From assembly GCA_022641835.1 (NCBI GenBank), contig CP048715.1:2666001-2730000 (forward strand): a stretch of 64,000 nt of DNA. Reading direction: 5' to 3'. The notes beneath the pieces are model-generated. The model was given only the letters and a program-made list of their open reading frames with translations, made no database searches and had not been told where the DNA came from. Position numbers and translations under genes: made by a program. Each line of letters begins with the position of its first letter. Position 1 is the first letter of the stretch. Origin of the DNA: Petasospora fabianii (Eukaryota > Ascomycota > Saccharomycetes > Phaffomycetales > Wickerhamomycetaceae). Shown piece after piece: positions 10,305 to 19,692 of the stretch.

Positions 10305-11513
10305 CTAGCGCCCCCGCATCACAGCGGTTCCAGTCCTAACAAACTCTTTACCATTATCTGGGTCAACATTCTTACAGTACACGTTGTACTCCATTCCACT
10401 TTTACATCCAATCTCCTTCAATGGCTTGTCCAATGGCAATGGCACATCATCGAGGAAGTAAGCAAAGTGACATTGTGGCAAGCTGAACTTCTTGGCGAAC
10501 CTATCAGAGACATATTTCGTTGGTGCCAAATCACGACTTGTAAAAAGGACAGGGTCCTCAAGATCTGGATGGAAGAACTTCAGAACTACATCAAACTTGG
10601 CGAGGGCTGTTATACCATCGGATACCATTGGATGACACGTCCAGCAGCTGTACATCTGTTCCGGGAGTGTGTGCTTGACGAAAATCACGTCTCCGTTGGT
10701 GAACCCTAGGTCATCAAGTGAAGCCTTTTCATCAGTGGTCGTTATTTCTTCCTGTCCGTCATGTTTGAAAAATTTGAGTTTGTCAACCTTCGTTGTGTAT
10801 GGAATGGTTTTGATAAAGGTGTTAATGGCTGACTTGAGGGGCCATTTCGGTTTGGCGTAGATGGTCTCTTCGACCTTCAGACATGGAAAGCGGAATGTTA
10901 GCTCTGTGCGTCTCGGTCCTGGTAACCCCACTGTTAATTCAGCGATTTCAGATGTTTTCGTCACTCTTTTCGAAGTTTCTGGCTCTGAATGTGTTGGTTC
11001 TTCGACTTGTTGTTTGGGTATAAGGTCCCCCTGAATGGGTGACTTTGAAGATTGTGGTTTTATAACTGGATGTTCCGTGGCTGTTTCTTGAACAGCAGCT
11101 GCAGAAGGTAAAAGTGTAGTTTGATTCGGCTGGGTAAGGAGGCGAAGGACGATGACATCGCCATCTTGAAGTCGAATAGACTCCAGCGTCTCCGATGCTT
11201 GTAGTTCTCTGTCCTTGTACAAAAATGTAATCGCTTCGAGAGGTACTCCACGATTCTTTGAGACGGACTTGAAGAGCTTCTCTAATTTTGTCCTCTTAGA
11301 GGCGGAGAAGTCTATTCTTTCATCTCCAATCGTGATGGTAAATGAGATGGGGGGTTGCGATACCTTTTGACGCTTGGATGGTGGATTCAGCTCCAGAGAT
11401 GTTGATGTTGTTGTATTCTCCTTCAGGACACCAACGAATCTAAATTGGTCCGTTTTTGAGGCAGTGGATGGGGTATCTGTATCCTTGCTATCAGGTAGAC
11501 TCGAAGGAGACAT
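10305..11513 (-). CDS. Poly-ubiquitin-like-domain protein, family member 1 (three domains)
   Basis: Not a gene I recognise; only the fold can be read. 402 residues: a Ser/Thr-rich start with a basic patch (PPSKRQK, residues 44-50, possible nuclear signal), then three segments with the beta-grasp pattern of ubiquitin-like proteins at about 56-126, 203-281 and 307-382. The first is the most SUMO-like. It has two beta strands, the helix LEKLFKSVSK, the FLYKD turn and a closing LQDGDVIVLRL strand like the DGDVI ending of SUMO and Rad60/Esc2 SUMO-like domains. The second closes with FTNGDVIFVK. The protein ends MRGR without Gly-Gly, so it does not look like a conjugated modifier. Same-strand relatives lie at 19693, 28023 and 30015. 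A strongly diverged Esc2/Rad60 relative is the main alternative. The frame is long, unbroken and starts with ATG, so the gene is well supported even though its role is not. Confidence 0.85.
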   Translation of the reverse strand: MSPSSLPDSKDTDTPSTASKTDQFRFVGVLKENTTTSTSLELNPPSKRQKVSQPPISFTITIGDERIDFSASKRTKLEKLFKSVSKNRGVPLEAITFLYKDRELQASETLESIRLQDGDVIVLRLLTQPNQTTLLPSAAAVQETATEHPVIKPQSSKSPIQGDLIPKQQVEEPTHSEPETSKRVTKTSEIAELTVGLPGPRRTELTFRFPCLKVEETIYAKPKWPLKSAINTFIKTIPYTTKVDKLKFFKHDGQEEITTTDEKASLDDLGFTNGDVIFVKHTLPEQMYSCWTCHPMVSDGITALAKFDVVLKFFHPDLEDPVLFTSRDLAPTKYVSDRFAKKFSLPQCHFAYFLDDVPLPLDKPLKEIGCKSGMEYNVYCKNVDPDNGKEFVRTGTAVMRGR

Positions 11514-11705
11514 GGCTCGAACTAATTTGAACTATATGTTATCGAAGTGTTTAAAAGATGTAGTCCGAACCCGACTCTACTTTCTGCCTCCACAATTCGC
11601 TCGCTTACGTCAGCGTGCCCAGAGGCACGGAGCTGCCCCAGTTTCGAATCTTTCAAGCGGACTAGAACAACGTTGTCAGCTCTATAACATTATGTATTTT
11701 GGTGG

Positions 11706-12995
11706 TCACGCATTGACTAGTTCAAGACTTGACTGACTTTTCTCAATCACCGCAGGAGGGAAGGCCAGATTATCTCTATGCGCCACATACTCCGAGTCAG
11801 CATAACCCAACAAGCCTTCAATCTGGTGTGACTGACAGCCTTTGATTTTTTCAATCTCCGTAGAAGTGTAATTAACTCTTGCCCTTCCAATCTCCACTGT
11901 TGCCTTGGATGAGTCCCACGTTCCATCCTTATTCTTTTGACCAACTTTGATAGCGACACACTCGTGCTCGTGAAAGACACCTTCAACGGCAATGATTCCA
12001 ACTGGTAACAGACCCGCTTTGTTTGTGCGCGTAAGTGCCTCATGAGCACCTTTATCAATTATGATTGCACCATGTGTATGAAGACCATGAAGCATCCAGA
12101 ACTCACGGTTCTTGACATGTTTATCACGGCCGATGAAACGAGTGTGGAGTGGAACGTTGTTGTCTTGGAGTTCCTTGAGAATGCGGACCTGCTTCTCTTC
12201 AGATGTCTCAGTAGCTGGTTCTGGAGTCTTCTCGAGATGCGAAATGTAGTTCACAATCTTCCAAAGATTTTCTGGTTTATCACTTTGCATGATCACCATT
12301 GTAGTTCCTGCCTCTGTGGCAAGGTCCGCGGCGATGAGCTTCGTCGTCATACCACCTGTACCAACATCACTTCCAGAAGAGCTTGTGTCCACTTTGAGTT
12401 CTTCCATGTCATCCACAACAAGCACTGGCTTAGCAGTTGGATCTGTTCTTGGATTTGCCGTGTAGAGACACTCCACATCGGTCATAAGGAAGAGATAATC
12501 TGCACCGACGAGTGCAGCTGTGATGGCGCTCAGTGTATCATTATCACCAAACTTGATCTCCGCAACCGAGAGCGTATCGTTCTCATTAACAATTGGCACA
12601 ACACCCATCGATAGCAGCTCGTTCATTGTGTTCTGGGCATTCTTATATTGCGTCCAATCGGAAATATCGTTCCTCGTCAGCAACACCTGGGCGATTCTCT
12701 GGTTAAGCTGTGCAAACAATGAGTCCCAGCGACCGATAAGCTTACTTTGACCAATAGCAGCAAGGGCTTGCACCTGCGACAGCTTCTTTGGACGTCTATC
12801 AAGACCCATCGTCTTCAGTCCAACGGCAATACCACCAGAACTCACAATCACTACTCGATGACCTGCCCTGCGAAGACGCACGACAGTCTCGACTATGAGC
12901 GACATCGTGGCCAGGCGTGGCTCTTTCGTGTTCTCATCCACAAGCGAGGACGTACCCAGCTTGATTACTATAGTGTACTTCGTTTCCTTAGTCAT
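11706..12995 (-). CDS. PRO1: Glutamate 5-kinase (gamma-glutamyl kinase)
   Basis: Phosphorylates glutamate with ATP in the cytosol, the first committed step of proline synthesis. The chosen ATG at 12995 gives 429 residues against about 428 in S. cerevisiae Pro1. The amino-acid kinase domain begins at once with [12 protein letters not shown], followed by [11 protein letters not shown], the substrate loop [10 protein letters not shown] and the GTGGMTTKL segment. The last 100 or so residues form a PUA domain, as in other fungal and bacterial glutamate 5-kinases. An in-frame ATG at 13055 would add 20 residues rich in Arg, Ser and Thr without acidic residues. Homologues start at the inner Met, so the longer form is treated as optional (see findings). 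It is divergent from QNS1 across 221 bp. In S. cerevisiae PRO1 neighbours BFR2; here BFR2 is about 10 kb away, with inserted genes between. Confidence 0.97.
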   Translation of the reverse strand: MTKETKYTIVIKLGTSSLVDENTKEPRLATMSLIVETVVRLRRAGHRVVIVSSGGIAVGLKTMGLDRRPKKLSQVQALAAIGQSKLIGRWDSLFAQLNQRIAQVLLTRNDISDWTQYKNAQNTMNELLSMGVVPIVNENDTLSVAEIKFGDNDTLSAITAALVGADYLFLMTDVECLYTANPRTDPTAKPVLVVDDMEELKVDTSSSGSDVGTGGMTTKLIAADLATEAGTTMVIMQSDKPENLWKIVNYISHLEKTPEPATETSEEKQVRILKELQDNNVPLHTRFIGRDKHVKNREFWMLHGLHTHGAIIIDKGAHEALTRTNKAGLLPVGIIAVEGVFHEHECVAIKVGQKNKDGTWDSSKATVEIGRARVNYTSTEIEKIKGCQSHQIEGLLGYADSEYVAHRDNLAFPPAVIEKSQSSLELVNA

Positions 12996-13216
12996 TGGAG
13001 GTCTGTAGTGGGAGTAGAAGAATGAAGAAACAATGGTTCTCCTCAAATGTGTCATCGATCTGAGTGCATTGGTACTCGAAAGAAATCAAACGAGTTCGCC
13101 TATTCGCGCTTACATCAGGACACCACTGATATCACGATGATTTGTCTTAGATGCTAATAGGGCTTACAAACTGACTCACTATCTCACCCGTATATTCTCA
13201 AATTGCTATCGCTACA

Positions 13217-15358
13217 ATGGGTCACCTAATCACAGTTGCAACCTGTAATCTCAACCAGTGGGCTCTGGATTTCGAGGGTAACAGAGACCGCATTCTCGAA
13301 TCCATCAAACAGGCGAAGGCTAAGAAGGCCACTCTTAGAGTTGGACCTGAGCTCGAAATAACTGGTTATGGATGTCTGGACCACTTCCTCGAACAGGATA
13401 TCTATCTCCATAGCTGGGAAATGTACTGCTCTATTATAACAAACCCAGAAACATACGGAATTCTGCTCGATATCGGTATGCCTGTCATCCACAAGAACAT
13501 CAAGTACAACTGTCGTCTTATCTCATACGATGGTAAAATACTTCTCATCCGTCCAAAGCTCTGGCTCGCTAATGATGGTAACTACCGTGAGATGCGTTAC
13601 TTCACTCCATGGCAGCGTCCTAGACACGTTGAGAAGTATCTACTGCCACGTATGATTCAGAAGGTCACTGGTCAGTTGGAAGTTGACTTCGGTGATGCCG
13701 TGATTTCTACACTCGACACAGTCATTGGAGCAGAAACATGTGAGGAGCTTTTCACCCCTCAATCCCCACACATTGAGATGGCATTGGATGGTGTCGAAAT
13801 TATCACCAATTCGTCTGGATCCCATCACGAGCTTCGTAAGCTCCACACACGTATGAACCTTATCAAAGAGGCAACTACCAAGTGCGGTGGTGTCTACCTT
13901 TACTCCAATCAGAAGGGATGCGATGGTGATCGTCTCTACTACGATGGATGTGCTCTCATTGTTGTCAATGGTGAAGTTGTCGCGCAGGGTAAGCAATTCT
14001 CTCTCTTGGACGTTGAGGTCATCACGGCTACTGTTGACCTCGAAGAGGTTAGGGCCTACCGTTCCCAAATCTCATTTGGTCTTCAATCCACAAAGTCTCC
14101 ATCATACGACCGTGTTCATGTACCAGCTGAACTTTCACCACAGCAGATTACATTCAACCCATCAATTGCTCCAACTAAGTCCCAAGAAATCTTTTACCAT
14201 ACCCCAGAAGAAGAAATTGCTTTAGGTCCAGCCTGTTGGCTCTGGGACTACATCAGACGCTGCAATGGTGCGGGGTACTTCCTTCCTTTGTCTGGTGGTA
14301 TAGACTCGTGTGCAACTGCTGTGATTGTCCACTCCATGTGTCGCTTAGTGGTTGGTGCTGCCGGAAAAGGCAATGAACAGGTGATCAAGGATGCTCGTAA
14401 GGTTTCTGGATTGCCTGTTGATGATGAATACATTCCTAGTGATCCAGTAGAGTTTGCTAGCAGGGTATTCCACACGGCCTACATGGGTACCAAGAACTCG
14501 TCTAAGGAGACTAGAGACAGGGCTAAGGAGTTGAGTGAGAAAGTTGGTTCCTATCATGTGGACCTTAATATGGACACCCTTGTCGAGGCCGTGGTCACAG
14601 TGTTTGAAGTTGCTACTGGTAAGAGACCGGTATTCAAGATCTTTGGTGGTACGCAGACTGAGAATTTGGCCCTGCAAAACATTCAGGCTCGTTTGAGAAT
14701 GGTGTTGGCATATTTGTTTGCTCAACTCTTGCCTTGGGTGAGAGGTAGACAGTGGGGTGGTCTGCTTGTGCTGGGATCAGCTAACGTTGATGAATGTCTC
14801 AGAGGATATCTCACTAAGTACGACTGCTCTTCCGCTGATATTAACCCAATTGGCGGTATCTCCAAGACTGATTTGAAGAAATTTATTGCATACGCTGAAA
14901 CTGAATTCAACCTTCCTGTTCTCAGAGATTTTCTGGAGGCCACACCAACTGCTGAGCTAGAGCCAATCACTGAGACCTACGTCCAAAGTGATGAGATCGA
15001 TATGGGTATGACCTATGAGGAGCTCTCCGTATTCGGACGTCTGAGAAAGATTCAGAAGTGTGGTCCATACTCAATGTTCTTGAAATTGTACCACAACTGG
15101 ACCCCACGCCTCACCCCTCGCCAAGTTGCGGAGAAAGTCAAGAGATTCTTCTTCTTCTACGCCGTCAACAGACACAAGATGACCACTATGACTCCGGGAT
15201 ATCATGCTGAGCAGTATTCGCCAGATGATAACAGATTTGATCTCCGTCCATTCCTCATTGACCCAAGATTCCAGTGGGCTTCTAAGAAAATAGATGAGAT
15301 TGTGGAGCAGTCTGAGAAGGGAAATACTGGCGATTTGGAGGAGTTGACTGTTGAATAA
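13217..15358 (+). CDS. QNS1: Glutamine-dependent NAD+ synthetase
   Basis: Last step of NAD+ synthesis: amidates nicotinic acid adenine dinucleotide with ammonia released from glutamine. 713 residues, against 714 in S. cerevisiae. The N-terminal nitrilase-type glutaminase domain carries the Glu45-Lys114-Cys175 triad (in [20 protein letters not shown] and GAETCEELF). The C-terminal synthetase domain shows the PP-loop SGGIDSC and the acidic [15 protein letters not shown] segment. Two CTG codons at 14761-14772 encode conserved leucines in [13 protein letters not shown], which fixes CTG as leucine here. The frame is complete with no anomalies. It shares a 221 bp promoter with PRO1 and converges on PIH1 with 121 bp between. 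Expected in cytosol and nucleus, from the family. Confidence 0.99.
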   Translation: MGHLITVATCNLNQWALDFEGNRDRILESIKQAKAKKATLRVGPELEITGYGCLDHFLEQDIYLHSWEMYCSIITNPETYGILLDIGMPVIHKNIKYNCRLISYDGKILLIRPKLWLANDGNYREMRYFTPWQRPRHVEKYLLPRMIQKVTGQLEVDFGDAVISTLDTVIGAETCEELFTPQSPHIEMALDGVEIITNSSGSHHELRKLHTRMNLIKEATTKCGGVYLYSNQKGCDGDRLYYDGCALIVVNGEVVAQGKQFSLLDVEVITATVDLEEVRAYRSQISFGLQSTKSPSYDRVHVPAELSPQQITFNPSIAPTKSQEIFYHTPEEEIALGPACWLWDYIRRCNGAGYFLPLSGGIDSCATAVIVHSMCRLVVGAAGKGNEQVIKDARKVSGLPVDDEYIPSDPVEFASRVFHTAYMGTKNSSKETRDRAKELSEKVGSYHVDLNMDTLVEAVVTVFEVATGKRPVFKIFGGTQTENLALQNIQARLRMVLAYLFAQLLPWVRGRQWGGLLVLGSANVDECLRGYLTKYDCSSADINPIGGISKTDLKKFIAYAETEFNLPVLRDFLEATPTAELEPITETYVQSDEIDMGMTYEELSVFGRLRKIQKCGPYSMFLKLYHNWTPRLTPRQVAEKVKRFFFFYAVNRHKMTTMTPGYHAEQYSPDDNRFDLRPFLIDPRFQWASKKIDEIVEQSEKGNTGDLEELTVE

Positions 15359-15479
15359 GTATCAAATGCCTGATCAATAAACTCATAATATACACGTGCT
15401 TACGTTTAAATGATAGATTAAGGGCCTTCTCTGTCCGCTAAAGTACTACTTAGATTCAAGGGATTCCATTAATTTACTG

Positions 15480-16433
15480 TCACTTGACCAGCACAACGAG
15501 TTTTTGCTCTCTCTTGATGAAAAATGATTTGATCTCTGGATTTTGGAACATTGTGGGCAGTGGAAGAATGAGGTCTTTGGCCTCAACCTGTGGGTTCATA
15601 TTCTTCAGCACGAGACTCTTGGTGGAGTGATCCAACGAGAGGTCGTAATCCAGTGATGATGAGTTCTGCGACGTTATCTCGATCATTAGTTTATGCCCAC
15701 TTTCAGTGTCCACCTTCCTCATCGTAGTCGCATACTTAAGCTTCGTACTACCTTCAGCTTGTGTTGTTTTACGGATTGGTAGTGACTGTTGTTTCTTCGG
15801 CTCGATAGTAAGCTCGTTGATCTCCTGAATGAGCGGCTTTCTCCCATTGCTCACCGATGGACCAAGAAGTTCGACGTTCGTATCGAGATTATCATCATTC
15901 TCCTCGACGATTCTCTTCATATCCAACAGCTCGGAAATTTCAGAAACACCACCCTGCTCCTTGCTCTGGTCCTCCTTTACCCATTCAACGACACCTGGTT
16001 TGCCCTTCGATACCATCTTCGGTATCGAAATCTTCTCTCGGTCCAAGGTACACTCACTTCTCACCTCCACGCTTTCCAAACACCACTCAATGACAATCTC
16101 CCTCAGCTGCTTATCGTTCTGGACCCATCTCATCGCGTCACTGTTGATAACACAGTCAAACACAATGCACTGATCACCCTTCTTATCAGTGTCCAGCCGA
16201 TGTGATGATGTGACAATCGGAATTTCCCACTGATCTGACATGATCAATTTGTACGTCTCAGGCGGCTGAAAAGGGCTAGAAGGGGGCGGAACAAGTGAGG
16301 AAGAGCAGATGTTGGTGAATAGCTTAGTATTAGGAAGGTAGTTCAGTAATCCAGAGGGCTGGACCAGCCGCGTCTTTACTGTGAAGTGCGGTGTGGGCTC
16401 AATCAGAATAATGTCATTAGTATCTGTGAGCAT
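15480..16433 (-). CDS. PIH1: R2TP complex subunit Pih1
   Basis: Scaffold of the Rvb1-Rvb2-Tah1-Pih1 (R2TP) Hsp90 co-chaperone, needed for box C/D snoRNP and PIKK assembly. The ATG at 16433 gives 317 residues (S. cerevisiae about 344). Residues 1-150 form the PIH1 domain: LPNTKLFTNICSSS, then VFDCVINSDAMRW and CTLDREKISIPKMVSKG near its end. A variable acidic linker follows, then a C-terminal CS-like beta domain of about 80 residues ending FFIKREQKLVVLVK. The frame continues 71 codons upstream to 16646, but that stretch has no PIH1-like sequence and the domain begins right after the inner Met, so the inner start is preferred. It is divergent from the porin-like gene. PIH1 and a MATE gene (ERC1) are close neighbours in S. 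cerevisiae, as they are loosely here. Confidence 0.9.
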   Translation of the reverse strand: MLTDTNDIILIEPTPHFTVKTRLVQPSGLLNYLPNTKLFTNICSSSLVPPPSSPFQPPETYKLIMSDQWEIPIVTSSHRLDTDKKGDQCIVFDCVINSDAMRWVQNDKQLREIVIEWCLESVEVRSECTLDREKISIPKMVSKGKPGVVEWVKEDQSKEQGGVSEISELLDMKRIVEENDDNLDTNVELLGPSVSNGRKPLIQEINELTIEPKKQQSLPIRKTTQAEGSTKLKYATTMRKVDTESGHKLMIEITSQNSSSLDYDLSLDHSTKSLVLKNMNPQVEAKDLILPLPTMFQNPEIKSFFIKREQKLVVLVK

Positions 16434-16857
16434 GATTTCGAGTGGCCAAATTGAATGGAGTTTATTATTCGATCTGATGAGGAAGAGAGCGTTGAAGAGG
16501 AAAGACGGCCAGGGCCACGAATACAATGTGTTCGCGACGGGACTCACCCGAGCACCACCTTCACTTACAGGTCTCCGAGGGCCGACGGAAGTAAGAAGTT
16601 TCACCACCTGGAGGTCTCTTACAAACATCATCCAAAGTTTCACCAAGCCACCAAGTCAGTATGGACGCTGCATGCATCAGATTATCCAAAGGTTCCCCTT
16701 AGAAATCCCCTGTTTACTGAAACATCCATATTATTCCATATCGAGCGAGTTCGCGCAATGATATGCGCACTACTCAGTCGCTATGATCTTCCCCAGTGGT
16801 GTACACATAGATCTATGTACTCTGTTGGGAGGTGCATTTTGAGCACTTGATACTATC
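16434..16857. other. PIH1 / porin intergenic promoter region
   Basis: Divergent 424 bp spacer. Open frames here are extensions or antisense of PIH1 and show no family resemblance. A stop at 16840-16842 closes the porin frame just upstream of its ATG. No RNA gene or strong motif was seen. Confidence 0.5.
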
Positions 16858-17709
16858 ATGCCCTTGCCCTTTGGAGCCATTGGTCAAAAATGTGTGCCAA
16901 TATTGTCCACTCCATCCCAGGTTTCCGCATCTTTATCGTATGACGCCGACGACCAGCATTCTTTCCAGCTGTCCTCATCATACACGATCGAAGCACGGCC
17001 GGATGAAGACCAAGGAAAGGGTCGTTTCTCGTACAGGTGGAATGATGATGCTACCAAGTGGGGCTACTCTCTTATTCTTGGAGACGGAGTCGTCTCAAGT
17101 AAGGTTGACCTCACGTTCACGCAGAAGATCAGGGGAGATCTGACCGTATCTTCGCACAAGGGAGGCGAAATATCTGGCTCCAAGTTACATTTGGTGGTAC
17201 GGGAAGAGGCGATTTATGCAAAAGTCTGGTATGATCTTTTCAGAAAAAGGGCTATTCTCGAAGGTGTTGCCGGTAAAGGTCCTTGGTCATTCGGACTTCA
17301 ACTCGCAGGTGATCCAAGAACCACACCCGTGTCATGTGTCCTTGGGTACTCTTACATGAATATGGATCTGAGTGCATCGACCACAGCAGAATTGAGCAAA
17401 TTGTCTATCACTGCATACTCTAAAGCTTCCGAAGATCTGAAATTGGCGTCCAGGCTTTCGATGAATAGTAAATTGCGCAAACTTGAGATTGGTATGAAAT
17501 ATGCATTGGACCATACTACTGCCGCAAAGCTGAAGCTCGAAAAAGGTTTCTCTTCTCGCAACTCTGAATCCAAGAGGATAAGTAAGATCGGTATGACCTT
17601 ACAAAAGGAGGTAACAAAGGGTGTGAATATTGGCTTGGGATCGACCATTGATCTACAGGGACAGAGGTTCCCAGTGCTCGGATGTACTCTCTCCTTCAAC
17701 TCTAGATGA
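16858..17709 (+). CDS. Divergent VDAC-like mitochondrial outer-membrane porin
   Basis: Probable eukaryotic porin (Porin_3 family, VDAC/Por1/Por2 group), a 19-strand beta barrel passing metabolites through the mitochondrial outer membrane. 283 residues, the same length as typical VDACs. No helical membrane segment is present; the sequence is a run of alternating polar/hydrophobic strands. The C-terminus GVNIGLGSTIDL...LGCTLSFNSR follows the family ending (a glycine strand, then K/R-x-LG-x-x-L-x-F). The N-terminus MPLPFGAIGQKCVPIL can be laid on the short VDAC N-terminal helix. Overall similarity to Por1 is weak, so this may be a fast-evolving second porin rather than the main one. An in-frame stop at 16840 makes a longer single exon impossible. 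Tom40 or Mdm10 are less likely from length and ending. A (GAT)n tract directly follows the stop. Confidence 0.62.
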   Translation: MPLPFGAIGQKCVPILSTPSQVSASLSYDADDQHSFQLSSSYTIEARPDEDQGKGRFSYRWNDDATKWGYSLILGDGVVSSKVDLTFTQKIRGDLTVSSHKGGEISGSKLHLVVREEAIYAKVWYDLFRKRAILEGVAGKGPWSFGLQLAGDPRTTPVSCVLGYSYMNMDLSASTTAELSKLSITAYSKASEDLKLASRLSMNSKLRKLEIGMKYALDHTTAAKLKLEKGFSSRNSESKRISKIGMTLQKEVTKGVNIGLGSTIDLQGQRFPVLGCTLSFNSR

Positions 17710-17720
17710 TTCAAACGTGT

Positions 17721-17762
17721 GATGATGATGATGATGACGATAACGATGATAATGATGATAGT
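17721..17762. repeat. GAT trinucleotide microsatellite
   Basis: Imperfect GAT/ATG repeat of about 42 bp between the convergent porin and LTV1 genes, outside coding sequence. Likely length-variable between strains. Confidence 0.85.
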
Positions 17763-17896
17763 GGTGGTATCCACTGAACTTCTACGACATGCGAAAATGA
17801 CATATAGCTAGAGATGATTATAAATTAGAACGCCGTAAACAATTGATGAATGCAAAATAATAACTCATGAAGACATGACAACGCGTGAGCAACCTT

Positions 17897-19171
17897 TCAA
17901 ATTTTCAAATTACTGAAGCTGCTTCCAAGACCCCCCAGTGAGCTTCCCTTCTTCTGCTGGTCTCTCTCCTTGTTTCTCTTCTGCGCCAACTTACCTCTGG
18001 ACACACTATCAGCAGCCTCCTTCAACTTACGAGTCTCATCGTTCTTTTTCACAAGACGTCTACCTCCACCTTCGGTCTCATAGTTGTCCAAGAACTCATC
18101 CAAAAGGTTTTCAAAGTCAGCACGCTCATTTTGCATATCAAAGGGCTGGTAATCTTCCTCCTCTTCGTCTTCCGCATCCTCATATCTCTTCGAAAGCACC
18201 TCAAATCTGTCGTCCAGAAGCCTAAGAGATTCACTTCTCAGCATGGCAGAACTGGACATAGAGAATGCCGAGGTATCAGACAAGGCACCCTTCTTTCTGC
18301 GTTCCTTACGCTTGGCACCCTTCTTGCTCTTCATGGTGGTGTCGTTTAGTGACGGCAGCTCCCCGAGAACATCACCCTCATCCTCCTCTTCCTCTTCTTC
18401 TTCATCATCTTCATCGAATTCATCATCCGAGTCCCAGTCATTCTTCTTGTACTTATTGATGGCTTCAAACTTTCTAAAACCGGCTTCCCAGCCCTGGTCA
18501 CCTTCCTTAGCGAAGTGCTCCTCGTCATACTGAGCCATTTCCTCCTCATAATTGTCCATATCCCACTCATCAAACTGGTCTTCAAACTCACGCTCATCAA
18601 CAGGAGCACCACCTTCGAGCAAGTCCTCAAACACAGCATCGTCATCATCGACATAAGCCTCGTCATCGAGAGCCTCCAGCACTTCTCTCAACGCTGGGTT
18701 CATGTCTGGCTTGAAACCAGTGATCTCATCCGGCATATTCTGTTGATCCTGATACGTTCTCTTGACGGTATCCTTCGAAGGTAGCACACCTTCTGGGAGA
18801 TCCTCTTCCTTAAAAAGAATTCCCTTCTTCTTAGTGTCCTTCTTCTCCGCAGCGGGGATGAACACACCTTCACCTTGTCCCATCGGCTTCAAATGCTGGA
18901 GGTAATCATACTTAGAGTCGTCGAAAGTAATACCGTAAAGTGCTGATTCACCTTCATGTTGTCTCATTTTATGAATCTCCTCTCCAAGCTCGGCCTCAAG
19001 CTGAGCTTTTGTCTTCACTTTCTGGGAACGGAGCTGTTGTTTCTTGTTTTCCACAGGCACAAGAACGTTCTCGGAGGCATCTGTGTCGTGATAGAGCGGA
19101 TCATCGTGCGATCTGTAAACGACCTTAAAGGTCTTCGCAGTCTTCTTATCCACCCATTTGCGTGAAGACAT
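17897..19171 (-). CDS. LTV1: 40S ribosome assembly and export factor Ltv1
   Basis: Assembly factor on pre-40S particles (with Enp1 and Rps3) that is released by casein-kinase phosphorylation. 424 residues against about 463 in S. cerevisiae. Diagnostic segments: RSHDDPLYHDTDAS near the start, ALYGITFDDSKYDYLQHLKP, ITGFKPDMNPALREVLEALD, the acidic FEDQFDEWDMDNYEEEMAQ, GALSDTSAFSMSSSAMLRSE (the Ser-rich casein-kinase target) and FENLLDEFLDNYE. A long Asp/Glu tract around 18370-18430 is family-typical. The start ATG at 19171 is clear. The upstream strand carries an A/T tract plus GATG pair like other ribosome-biogenesis genes here. In S. cerevisiae it is YKL143W, next to MRP8 and RPC25; here it has moved about 25 kb from them. 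Confidence 0.97.
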   Translation of the reverse strand: MSSRKWVDKKTAKTFKVVYRSHDDPLYHDTDASENVLVPVENKKQQLRSQKVKTKAQLEAELGEEIHKMRQHEGESALYGITFDDSKYDYLQHLKPMGQGEGVFIPAAEKKDTKKKGILFKEEDLPEGVLPSKDTVKRTYQDQQNMPDEITGFKPDMNPALREVLEALDDEAYVDDDDAVFEDLLEGGAPVDEREFEDQFDEWDMDNYEEEMAQYDEEHFAKEGDQGWEAGFRKFEAINKYKKNDWDSDDEFDEDDEEEEEEEDEGDVLGELPSLNDTTMKSKKGAKRKERRKKGALSDTSAFSMSSSAMLRSESLRLLDDRFEVLSKRYEDAEDEEEEDYQPFDMQNERADFENLLDEFLDNYETEGGGRRLVKKNDETRKLKEAADSVSRGKLAQKRNKERDQQKKGSSLGGLGSSFSNLKI

Positions 19172-19692
19172 GGTGACTTTTAGCCTGTGTGTATAAAGTG
19201 TGGAGTGTCAAATATCATTATGCTTGATTGAGATGGGTTCTTAAATTTTTTTGGTGAGGGCATCGCGTGGTGTCCGGATGTGCTCTTTGAAGAGACGGAT
19301 TTAAGCGGAATCCCCAGGCAGACATCTATTACTCGTGGCAAGGCTTTCTACGCGATTAGCTACATTAGTTTCACTTTCTCGTGGCTCGTCGGCTCAATGA
19401 AGATTATAGGGGTTAGTCACATGACTGTTCAGCTATGTGGGATTGACAGGCATGTATGTAGCCTAATTGGTAGTTCTCTGAGTTTCTCTCCATCAACATC
19501 AACAGCGCCGTGAGTTTTACCTCCTTCACGATGGGTTCGCTCTAAATGGCTATGGTTGATACGAGAAATTGGGCCAGCACCAATATTATTGGTGATGGCG
19601 ATGATAATCATAATGATTGGTTGTTGCTTAGTCTGAAAAGTTGGGCTGTAGAGGGTGATAGTGGGTTGGTGATCTTGCGATCGTGGTCAATA
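19172..19692. other. LTV1 upstream / poly-Ubl gene 2 downstream spacer
   Basis: 521 bp between two minus-strand genes, holding the LTV1 promoter at its left side. Short open frames look random. Nothing else was identified. Confidence 0.5.
19242..19266 (-). promoter_or_regulatory. RRPE/PAC-like pair of LTV1
   Basis: Read toward LTV1 it gives GCGATG, a short gap, then AAAAAAATTTA, about 70-95 bp upstream of the ATG. The A/T tract resembles the ribosomal-RNA-processing element (Stb3) and the GCGATG core resembles PAC (Dot6/Tod6). The PAC match is partial. Confidence 0.5.

Noticed and set aside
14761-14772. CTG-Ser clade origin
   Set aside because: CTG encodes invariant leucines in QNS1, so the standard code applies.
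16434-16646. 71-codon N-terminal extension of PIH1
   Set aside because: The PIH1 domain begins right after the Met at 16433; the extension has no similarity and would consume most of the divergent promoter.
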